From NCBI GenBank assembly GCA_021404565.1, contig JAAWWF010000021.1, positions 1 through 64,000 of the forward strand: DNA of 64,000 nt, read 5' to 3'. Source of the stretch: Roseivirga sp. (GTDB lineage: Bacteria; Bacteroidota; Bacteroidia; Cytophagales; Cyclobacteriaceae). The notes beneath the pieces are model-generated. The model saw only the letters and a list, made by a program, of their open reading frames with translations, had not been told where the DNA came from and made no database searches. The position numbers were made by a program, and so were the translations under genes. This document shows positions 17,736 to 25,197 of the stretch, piece by piece (the first letter of the stretch is position 1; each line of letters opens with the position of its first letter).

Positions 17736-18392
17736 ATGGCACGCAAACGCAACCGGGAAAGCACGGAGGTAAATGCCGGCTCAATGGCCGACATCGCCTT
17801 CCTTTTATTAATATTCTTTTTGGTCACCACTCAAATCGCCACGAACAAAGGGCTGACGATGGTGCTACCTCCCAAACTGGATGAACCACCTGAGGTACCT
17901 TTGAATGAGAAAAATGTCTTTAAGATTCAGCTTAACTCTCTTAACAATATTCTGGTAGAAGAGGAGATAATCAGCGATGCGACACAAATCAGAGATCTGG
18001 TATATGATTTTGTACTAAACTTCGGGCAATTAAATCCCACGAAAGTAGGGCCTGATGGTCTGACGGATGGTCAAGTCTTTAACTCACTGCCCGGTACAAT
18101 GCAATCTTACATTCGCGGCAAATTAGGGTCGAGCTTGTCTTCCGATAGTCCCAGAAAAGCGGTGGTTTCACTCAAGACGGATCGGGGTAGTAGTTATGAA
18201 TTATATATCCAGGTAATGGATGAAATCAATGCGGCCTACTATAGAATCTACGGAGAACGGGTAGGACTTACTGCAGAGCAGTTCAGAAAGTTGAATCGTA
18301 ATGACCCACGCCAGCGAATGCTCTATGAGGACGGCAAACGTGGTATTAACAAGGCTATATCCCTGGCAGAACCCACGAAAATCGGAGGTTGA
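17736..18392 (+). CDS. ExbD/TolR-family biopolymer transport protein
   Basis: 218 residues. ExbD proteins use the proton-motive force through an ExbB-type motor to energise TonB or Tol functions. NAGSMADIAFLLLIFFLVTTQIATNKG at about 13-39 is the single membrane helix with the conserved Asp (Asp19) that carries protons. The periplasmic part is longer than usual for ExbD, with an insert of about 50 residues near 85-135. No ExbB or TonB gene is adjacent, so its partner must be encoded elsewhere. The start is the ATG directly after the nested inverted repeats. Confidence 0.9.
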   Translation: MARKRNRESTEVNAGSMADIAFLLLIFFLVTTQIATNKGLTMVLPPKLDEPPEVPLNEKNVFKIQLNSLNNILVEEEIISDATQIRDLVYDFVLNFGQLNPTKVGPDGLTDGQVFNSLPGTMQSYIRGKLGSSLSSDSPRKAVVSLKTDRGSSYELYIQVMDEINAAYYRIYGERVGLTAEQFRKLNRNDPRQRMLYEDGKRGINKAISLAEPTKIGG

Positions 18393-18398
18393 AAAACC

Positions 18399-18881
18399 TC
18401 AATTGGACAGCTTGAATCCGTGAATGGCGGCTATTTGCCAATGGTCGCCATTTTTAATGATCGTATAGGTGTTTCTGTATTTTGATACAGGCCTGTTCGA
18501 AGAGGCTTCGAAGGTATGGCTGGTGATGGCAGAAACCACGGCCGAGTACTCGTAAGTATGTATGATAAAATCTGCCGTTTCCGCAGCCACCAACTGGCTC
18601 TTAACAGTACGGTCGGGTTGAAAGGGCATTAAAAGCTGTTCCCTACTCAAGACAGAACCGATGGGGGTGATCATGATAAAATCATCCGCCAGATAGCTTT
18701 CCAATGAGGCCAGGTCACGCTCCAGTACCGCTTTGTCAAAGTTGCGGATCAGCGCGGTTACCTCCTCTTCAATGGTTGGTTCTGTTCTGGTATTGTCTTT
18801 TGTGTCCTCTGTATTGGCATGAGCAAGGTGTAAGGCAAAAAATCCTGCAAGGACAAATAAGAAGTGTCTGGTTGATTTCAT
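18399..18881 (-). CDS. Secreted SnoaL-like (NTF2-fold) protein
   Basis: 160 residues. Signal peptide MKSTRHFLFVLAGFFALHLAHA with cleavage at about residue 22. The mature part starts with a helix and ALIRNFDKAVLERDLASLESYLADDFIMITPIGSVLSREQL, the cone-shaped NTF2-like/DUF4440 opening, and ends WQIAAIHGF, the usual last strand. Such small periplasmic proteins have diverse or unknown roles. It is convergent with the ExbD-like gene (6 bases apart). Confidence 0.82.
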   Translation of the reverse strand: MKSTRHFLFVLAGFFALHLAHANTEDTKDNTRTEPTIEEEVTALIRNFDKAVLERDLASLESYLADDFIMITPIGSVLSREQLLMPFQPDRTVKSQLVAAETADFIIHTYEYSAVVSAITSHTFEASSNRPVSKYRNTYTIIKNGDHWQIAAIHGFKLSN

Positions 18882-19139
18882 ATCAATTGAGTTTTTGACC
18901 TGTGCAGTCTAACGACTTGCTGATAAAGTAGTTGATTGATTTTGATCAGTGGCTGACCTTCCTTTTTCCAAACTGGTTTTTAAATTGTACCTCTGACTTT
19001 ACCGTGTGCGTTGAGGAATGAATTAAGTCTAAGGTCGATTACCTTGCATAATATTATGGTCCGATTATTGAAAAAAACGAAACCTTAATGCAGTTTTACC
19101 GAACAATCAATGTTAGTTTCAAAGTCTTAAGCAATTGAT

Positions 19140-19745
19140 ATGAGAACGCTCGTTTTTTTATGCCTTTTCGGTTTGAGTATAGCATCTGTACAGGCACAGT
19201 TTAATGAAGGTGTACATTATAAAGTAGTCTCGGAAACCAAGACGGAGAAACCTACGGTTACCGAGTTTTTCTCGCTTTTCTGCGGGCACTGCTACCAGGG
19301 AGAAGAGATGTTTCAGGCATTTGCTAAAGCATTGCCCGAGGGAACCAGTTTCGAGAAATCTCATGTGACGTATATACCACGAGATAACCCTGCAGTTGGT
19401 AATGGTATTGTGCAGGCCTTTATTGCCATGGAAAAGCTGGGGAAAAGTAAAGAACTCACGAAAGTGTTCTTCGACTATATCCACAAAGACCAGAAGGAAA
19501 TCGCTTCTGTGGCTGCCATAAAAGAAATCTTTGTTGCTAATGGAGTTACTGCCCAGGAATTTGATGCCGCCTATAATGACAAGGAAGTGAAGGCTGCAGC
19601 GACTGTGATGCAACAGGCCTGGTTGGACAAGCAAATTGAGAGTGTACCCACCCTGGTTGTAAATGGAAAGTATCGCGTGAATATGCGTACACTTAAGAGT
19701 ACGCAACAAATGGATGCTTTGGTGAAATTCCTGCTGGCTAAATAG
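19140..19745 (+). CDS. DsbA-family thiol:disulfide oxidoreductase
   Basis: 201 residues, periplasmic. Signal peptide MRTLVFLCLFGLSIASVQAQ. The thioredoxin-fold active site CGHC is Cys48-Cys51 within FFSLFCGHCYQGEEMF, and the cis-Pro loop is VPTLVVNG near 169-176, with an all-helical insertion between, the layout of E. coli DsbA rather than DsbC. It would introduce disulfides into exported proteins. No DsbB-like gene is adjacent. The acylase gene follows on the same strand after about 80 bases. Confidence 0.92.
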   Translation: MRTLVFLCLFGLSIASVQAQFNEGVHYKVVSETKTEKPTVTEFFSLFCGHCYQGEEMFQAFAKALPEGTSFEKSHVTYIPRDNPAVGNGIVQAFIAMEKLGKSKELTKVFFDYIHKDQKEIASVAAIKEIFVANGVTAQEFDAAYNDKEVKAAATVMQQAWLDKQIESVPTLVVNGKYRVNMRTLKSTQQMDALVKFLLAK

Positions 19746-19826
19746 TCTCAAAGCTCCGCTCGACAAATAATCTTTGTAAGAAAGCAGTGAGGGCTGCATC
19801 TTAAGGCTTTGAATCATATCAGCCTT

Positions 19827-21995
19827 ATGAAAAAACTATTTCCCCTCTTTTTCCTGCTCATATTTATTGCCTGCGAACCACCTGTCTCAGATGAGATTCA
19901 GGGCTGGAAAGCCCAGGCTGAGCGAGTATCTATTATCCGTGACGATTTTGGAGTACCTCATATTTATGGCAAAACAGATGCAGATGCAGTTTTTGGAATG
20001 CTCTATGCACAATGCGAAGACGATTTTCCCCGGGTAGAGCGCAACTACTACTGGGCGATTGGTCGGTTGGCCGAAGCCGAAGGCGAAGAAGCATTATACA
20101 GTGATTTGAGGGCGCGACTTTATATGACCATAGACGAGGCTAAGGCCCACTATGAATCTGCTCCTGATTGGTTGAAGGAACTGTGTCAGGCATATGCCGA
20201 TGGTATTAACTACTACTTGCATACGCATCCTGAAGTAAGACCTAAGGTGCTTGATCGATTCGAGCCCTGGTTTCCCATGTTCTTCTTTGAAGGTTCTATT
20301 GGTGGGGATATTGAGAGTGTTTCTACACGCAGAATCAAAAGCTTTTACGGAGAAGGTGAGTCAACGGCATTTATGGAACTAAGTCCTGCTCTGGCTTTTG
20401 ATGAGGAGCCTAAGGGGTCGAATGGTTTCGCCATTTCCGGTGAACATACCGCTTCAGGAAATGCCATGCTGCTGATTAACCCGCATACCTCTTTTTACTT
20501 CCGTGGAGAATCTCAGGTAGTAAGTGAGGAGGGACTGAATGCTTATGGCGCTACCACCTGGGGGCAGTTCTTTATTTACCAGGGTTTTAATGAACACAAT
20601 GGCTGGATGCACACCTCCACCCGTGTAGACTTTATGGATGATTTTCTGGAGACTGTGGAAGAACGTGACGGCAAGCTACAGTACAAATATGGAGATGAAT
20701 GGCGCGATGTGGAGGTATCAGGAGTAACCCTGAAGTATAAGGATGGCACGGAGATGAAAGAACGTACTTTCCCAACCTACCGAACGCATCATGGACCCAT
20801 TACAGCCAAAAGTGGCGACCAGTGGGTAGCGACCAAGCTAAACTGGGAACCCGTGGATGCCCTGGTTCAATCCTTTACCCGTACTAAAACTAAGAATCAT
20901 GAAGAGTTTTGGGAAATGATGAAAATCAGGCGAAATTCTTCGAACAATACCGTTTATGCTGATGCAGATGGCACCATTGCCTACTATCATGGCGATTTCA
21001 TCCCTAAGCGCGATCCGCAATTCGACTACTCCAGACCTGTAGATGGATCTGACCCGGCTACTGACTGGCAGGGAATGCATGAGCTGGATGAGATTATTAC
21101 AATCGTGAACCCCGGCAACGGATGGATTCAAAACTGTAACTCGACTCCTTTTACTGCGGCAGCTGAGTTCAGTCCTAAAAAAGAGGACTACCCCTTCTAC
21201 ATGGCACCCGATGCAGAAAACTTCAGAGGGGTGCATGCTGTACAAATGCTCAGCAAGGCTAAAGACCTTACCATTGATGGGTTGATTGAGCTGGCTCATG
21301 ACCCTTACCTGCCGGCCTTTGAAAAGGTGATTCCAGGTTTATTGAAGGCGCTTGATAGCAATCCTGCTAAAAAGAGAGCGCTGAAAGGACCTTATGATGT
21401 GTTGAAGAACTGGGATCTGAAGACCTCAAAAGAGTCTGTGGCCATGACCCTCGCACATTTTTATGGTATGGTTTACAATAGTAAAGGTAAGAACCCTGAG
21501 AGACTCAGAGGCAACGAGCGTTTTAATTATTTCGGAACGGGTTCACCTTATGCTGAGCGCATCGCGCTTTTTGAAGAGGCAGTCGCTCAAATAACTGAAG
21601 CTTTTGGTTCATGGGAAACCCCATGGGGAGAGTATAACCGCTTTCAGAGATTATCAGGAGATATGAATCTGCAGTACGATGACAACGCACCCAGTATACC
21701 AGTAGGGATGACCACCAGTCGTTGGGGAGCACTGGCGGCTTATGGTGCAAGAAGTTTTAATGGGACTAAGCGTATTTACGGATACAGAGGAAACAGCTTT
21801 GTGGCCATGGTAGAATTTGGTGATAAAGTGAAGGCCAAAACCATGCTGGCCGGTGGACAGAGCAACGATCCGAACTCACCGCATTTCGATGATCAGGCTC
21901 AGCGCTATGCCGATGTGGAGTTTAAAGAAGTGGCTTACTATAAAGAAGACGTAGAGGCCAGAGCACAGAAGACTTATAAGCCGGGAGACAAGTAG
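19827..21995 (+). CDS. Penicillin acylase family lipoprotein (Ntn hydrolase)
   Basis: 722 residues. Lipoprotein signal MKKLFPLFFLLIFIAC puts lipidation at Cys16. SIIRDDFGVPHIYGKTDADAVFGMLYAQCEDDFPRVE starts the family A chain. The chain-splitting nucleophile is Ser198 in KGSNGFAISG; the usual later Asn and Arg stretches and NPGNGWIQNCNSTP follow in the B chain. Substrates of the family include beta-lactams, acyl-homoserine lactones and other amides, and cannot be told here. I use ATG 19827 rather than an upstream TTG at 19809, because it gives a normal signal peptide. Confidence 0.9.
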   Translation: MKKLFPLFFLLIFIACEPPVSDEIQGWKAQAERVSIIRDDFGVPHIYGKTDADAVFGMLYAQCEDDFPRVERNYYWAIGRLAEAEGEEALYSDLRARLYMTIDEAKAHYESAPDWLKELCQAYADGINYYLHTHPEVRPKVLDRFEPWFPMFFFEGSIGGDIESVSTRRIKSFYGEGESTAFMELSPALAFDEEPKGSNGFAISGEHTASGNAMLLINPHTSFYFRGESQVVSEEGLNAYGATTWGQFFIYQGFNEHNGWMHTSTRVDFMDDFLETVEERDGKLQYKYGDEWRDVEVSGVTLKYKDGTEMKERTFPTYRTHHGPITAKSGDQWVATKLNWEPVDALVQSFTRTKTKNHEEFWEMMKIRRNSSNNTVYADADGTIAYYHGDFIPKRDPQFDYSRPVDGSDPATDWQGMHELDEIITIVNPGNGWIQNCNSTPFTAAAEFSPKKEDYPFYMAPDAENFRGVHAVQMLSKAKDLTIDGLIELAHDPYLPAFEKVIPGLLKALDSNPAKKRALKGPYDVLKNWDLKTSKESVAMTLAHFYGMVYNSKGKNPERLRGNERFNYFGTGSPYAERIALFEEAVAQITEAFGSWETPWGEYNRFQRLSGDMNLQYDDNAPSIPVGMTTSRWGALAAYGARSFNGTKRIYGYRGNSFVAMVEFGDKVKAKTMLAGGQSNDPNSPHFDDQAQRYADVEFKEVAYYKEDVEARAQKTYKPGDK

Positions 21996-22029
21996 GCCAA
22001 CTCAGCTAAAGCTACGTTGACTGAGGTAG

Positions 22030-22080
22030 GGAGTAGGAGGTAAGAAGCATGAATGCCTCATACTTCCTACCTCTTACCTC
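22030..22080. terminator. Imperfect inverted repeat between convergent genes
   Basis: A purine-rich arm at 22030-22052 and its pyrimidine-rich partner at 22058-22080 match in 14 of the 16 inner positions around a 5-base loop. It lies between the acylase and permease P1, which converge, and probably ends transcription both ways. No clear T tract is seen. Confidence 0.5.
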
Positions 22081-22099
22081 TAGCCAACCCAAAAGAAGT

Positions 22100-24730
22100 C
22101 TACTCGTACCTCAAAGAATCCACGGGATTGGCCCGGGCAGCTTTCCAGGTTTGAGAACCAACGGCCAGTATAGCCAGTCCGAAGAGTAGCAGGGCAGCAC
22201 TGAGTACCTCCAGTATGCCTACATTTACATGATAATAGGTTTGTGCCAATACCACCTTTTCCAGCAGGAAATAGGCAACAAGTCCTCCAAAGACACCCGC
22301 CAGGCCTATCAGCTTCATAAAGCTCTTGGAAAGGATCATGATGAGGTGTCCAACATTGGCTCCAACCGCTTTTCTGACACCAATTTCTTTCGTTCTGCTT
22401 TCGGCATTAAATACAGCCATTCCCAATAACCCGAGGCAGGCAATGCTAGCGGCAACGATGCCCAGAAACCCAAAAACCCGGACAAAGATTAACAGGAAGC
22501 CATTGACCTCTTCCAGCTCTGCATCCAGAAATCTGGCCTGAAGCGCTGCGTCCTCATCTACTTTTTCCCAGGCTTTCTCAATTTTGTCAATCGTGTTTAC
22601 ATAATCCTGCCCCTGAACTGTCAGGTTCAGGAAATTGAGGCTGGGTGGCGATTCGAAAAGCATCAGGGGATTGATGGGCTCTTCCAGGTATTGAAAGTTA
22701 AAGTCCCGGATGACACCCACCACGGTAACGAGGCTGGTGTTGATATAGAAGGCTTCTCCCAGAATATCCTGCGGAGACTCATAACCCTGAAAGCGCAGAA
22801 ATTCTTCGTTGACCACCATCTTGTTCAAAGATTCCTCCGGTTGGCGGGGCTCATAAATTTCACCTGCCAATAGTTCCAGTCCATGAATATCGAAGAAATC
22901 AGGGGTGGCCGAGATGTAACTGTTGTACAATGAGTCATTGGTCTGAGGGTTTTTGAGAATGGTGCGGTTTACGGCACCTGTACCCAATAACATGGAGGAG
23001 GCGGAGATTTTGTTGATCTCGGGAATCTTCTCAAGTTCTGTGGTCAGCCGCTGGGCATCATTGCCGTTAAGTGTGATGTTAAGAATGTTTTCCTTCTCAA
23101 ATCCCATTTCATAAGCCATGCTGTAACGGTACTGCTTCGATACCACATTCATGGTGATAAGAAAGAGAATGGAAATGCTGAACTGCACCACGATCAAAGC
23201 TTTACGGATGTTAACCCGTGAGAAGAGTTTCATAGAAGAACCGCTTCTCAATGCTGCCAACGGCTTGATTCTGGAGAAGAAAAGCGCAGGAAACAATCCA
23301 GCTATCAGGCCTATGAAAACGGCAAAAAGCAGGAAGTAGGCATATAATACCGGAGGTGTTTCAAATTGCATGATCAGGTCTATCCTGGGAATGCTGGTAA
23401 TGAACAAGGGCTTGATTACCGCAAAGAGCATGGCCGAAAAAAACACGGCTATCACGGTGACCATGACGGTTTCAACCGTAAACTGATTGAAGATTTGCTT
23501 GCGGCTGCTACCCACCATCTTACGCACACCAATCTCTTTGGCGCGTCTCATGGCTCTGGCGATACTCAGATTGGTGTAGTTAAAACAAGCAGATAGTACA
23601 ATCATCATGGCGACAGCTCCGAGGATGATAATAGGAAGCGGAATGAGTTCAGCACCAATCTGATTGTTAAGGTCTTTGCCAGGGACAATGGAGGTGATGC
23701 TTTGAGTGGCAAATGTCGTGGTCAGGTTTTCGTATGGCTCGTAGATTTCCTCTCCGGCCTTATCGAGCCAGGCCTGAACATTCTCCAGGTTCTGACCTTC
23801 TTCCAGGAGAAAATACACATAGCTGCTACTAAAGTCTTCCCAATCGGTTGAAGCCTCATAAATAGAGCCCTGCTGCTCTAAAGGAGCCACGGTATTGAAG
23901 GATACAATCACATCAAATTTGACATGAGAATGTACTGGCGGATCGGCAACAATACCCGTAACGAGGAACTCGCCTCTGTCAGGGATGGTGAGTAGTTTGC
24001 CCATGGCATTTTCTCCGGGCATAAGTGTTTCAGCCAGCGTCTCAGTAAGGATGATGGAAAAGGGGTTGGCAAGTGCTTCCGTTGGATTTCCCTGCTTAAG
24101 GTCAAAAGAAAAGACTTTGAAGAAATTGTCATCTGCATAGATACCCTGGGTAAAAAGGCTCCCATCTTCTTTTTTGATTCTTCCGGAAAAGCGTCTCCTG
24201 ATTCTTACAACTTCTTCCACTCCGGGCAGTTCTTCTTTCATTTTGAGTCCTAGCAGATTGGGGGCGGTAGCCGTTTCGTCCCAGCGAAAACCTACACGTT
24301 TCGGGGTAGTGAGTACCCGGTAAATCCGATCCTTTTTAGTGTGAAACTGGTCGAATTTAAGAGCATCGAAAACCAGGTTGACGATCAGTAGCCCTACAGA
24401 CATACCAATGGCCAGACCAGTGATATTGATAAAGGTAAAGAGCTTGTTTTTCGCAAGGCTTCGAAAAGCCACTTTGGTATAATTTCTAAACATGGTGGTG
24501 TTGTTAAGTTGATGTTTGAGTTTTTGACTGCGTTTAATGACCGATGGACGAATCAGTTTAATTACCTCTTTCTTATATAGACTTCGTGCTTTCTTCACTC
24601 CCTGCTCCTCGCTGTTCAAATGGAATTCTTCCATGAGGTCGCCATGCAATTCTTCGAAAAGCTCATCTCTACAAATTTTTCGAAAAAGGCGGGCGTAAAG
24701 AGCCGGAGGTGTGTGATACGACTCAGGCAT
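22100..24730 (-). CDS. FtsX/MacB-type permease with prefix domain (P1)
   Basis: 876 residues. The soluble permease prefix domain (residues 1 to about 78) has FEELHGDLMEEF; it is joined at Met80 to the permease. TM1 lies at 98-120, a MacB-type periplasmic domain at about 125-365, and three helices with the FtsX motif NYTNLSIARAMRRAKEIGV near 382-400. A second 4-TM unit follows, with its TM at 508-530 and GLLGMAVFNAESRTKEIG near 772. The layout is that of duplicated orphan permeases, which have no ATPase of their own in the operon. The substrate is unknown. It overlaps PadR1 by 8 bases and is its only operon partner. Confidence 0.9.
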   Translation of the reverse strand: MPESYHTPPALYARLFRKICRDELFEELHGDLMEEFHLNSEEQGVKKARSLYKKEVIKLIRPSVIKRSQKLKHQLNNTTMFRNYTKVAFRSLAKNKLFTFINITGLAIGMSVGLLIVNLVFDALKFDQFHTKKDRIYRVLTTPKRVGFRWDETATAPNLLGLKMKEELPGVEEVVRIRRRFSGRIKKEDGSLFTQGIYADDNFFKVFSFDLKQGNPTEALANPFSIILTETLAETLMPGENAMGKLLTIPDRGEFLVTGIVADPPVHSHVKFDVIVSFNTVAPLEQQGSIYEASTDWEDFSSSYVYFLLEEGQNLENVQAWLDKAGEEIYEPYENLTTTFATQSITSIVPGKDLNNQIGAELIPLPIIILGAVAMMIVLSACFNYTNLSIARAMRRAKEIGVRKMVGSSRKQIFNQFTVETVMVTVIAVFFSAMLFAVIKPLFITSIPRIDLIMQFETPPVLYAYFLLFAVFIGLIAGLFPALFFSRIKPLAALRSGSSMKLFSRVNIRKALIVVQFSISILFLITMNVVSKQYRYSMAYEMGFEKENILNITLNGNDAQRLTTELEKIPEINKISASSMLLGTGAVNRTILKNPQTNDSLYNSYISATPDFFDIHGLELLAGEIYEPRQPEESLNKMVVNEEFLRFQGYESPQDILGEAFYINTSLVTVVGVIRDFNFQYLEEPINPLMLFESPPSLNFLNLTVQGQDYVNTIDKIEKAWEKVDEDAALQARFLDAELEEVNGFLLIFVRVFGFLGIVAASIACLGLLGMAVFNAESRTKEIGVRKAVGANVGHLIMILSKSFMKLIGLAGVFGGLVAYFLLEKVVLAQTYYHVNVGILEVLSAALLLFGLAILAVGSQTWKAARANPVDSLRYE

Positions 24731-25067
24731 AGTGATGTTGATACTGCAGGCTCAGGCCAGGTATTTCATTCCAAAGGCTGTCTCTCAATTCCTTGGCAGC
24801 CCTGAGTGCTGCGGCTCCGGTATCGGTGACCTTGTAATACCTTTTGCGCATACCGCCACGTTCCTTGTTGGCTTCTCCCTGCCACGATTCGATCAGCCCT
24901 TTCTCCTCAAGTCTGCTTAAGGCCGTATGTAAGGCGCCCCGGCTGATGCTTCTGTCAGCCCGATCCTTGATCTCTCTTTTGATTGAAACACCATAAGCAT
25001 TCTCTTTGAGCACCATGATGGTCAGGAGTACAAGCTCCTGAAACTCTCCCAGATGTGATCCTTTCAT
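24723..25067 (-). CDS. PadR-family regulator (PadR1)
   Basis: 114 residues, short PadR-s1 type: winged HTH only, with a C-terminal dimer helix. It opens MKGSHLGEFQELVLLTIMVL as all six PadRs here do. The recognition helix is SISRGALHTALSRLEEKGL (residues 39-57) and the wing carries ERGGMRKRYYKV. It would repress its own operon with P1. Candidate operators of the TCTA...TAGA form lie at 25064-25100, one of them over the start codon. No ligand pocket domain is present, so the signal is likely sensed by the permease or elsewhere. Confidence 0.92.
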   Translation of the reverse strand: MKGSHLGEFQELVLLTIMVLKENAYGVSIKREIKDRADRSISRGALHTALSRLEEKGLIESWQGEANKERGGMRKRYYKVTDTGAAALRAAKELRDSLWNEIPGLSLQYQHHYA

Positions 25068-25107
25068 AATTGTAGATTATAGCACGTTCTAATTTGTAGA
25101 CGTGCTA
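25064..25107. promoter_or_regulatory. Candidate PadR1 operator
   Basis: 13-bp motif TCTAATTTGTAGA (25088-25100), with perfect TCTA/TAGA arms, enclosed by TAGCACG (25080-25086) and CGTGCTA (25101-25107). A second match, TCATAATTGTAGA, lies at 25064-25076 over the PadR1 start codon. Both fit TCNNANNTGNNGA. The 24-bp period differs from the 32-34 bp seen at the other units. Confidence 0.65.
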
Positions 25108-25141
25108 AATCCTGATTAGTTACACGGACCAAAAAAGAAAT

Positions 25142-25178
25142 AAAAAACAGCTCATATATATTCATATGAGCTGTTTTT
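25142..25178 (-). terminator. Intrinsic terminator after P2
   Basis: Perfect 15-bp stem AAAAACAGCTCATAT/ATATGAGCTGTTTTT with a 6-base loop, just past the P2 stop on the minus strand. It closes the P3-hypothetical-PadR2-P2 unit. Confidence 0.92.
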
Positions 25179-25197
25179 GTTGAGGGTAGTGAGGGGC

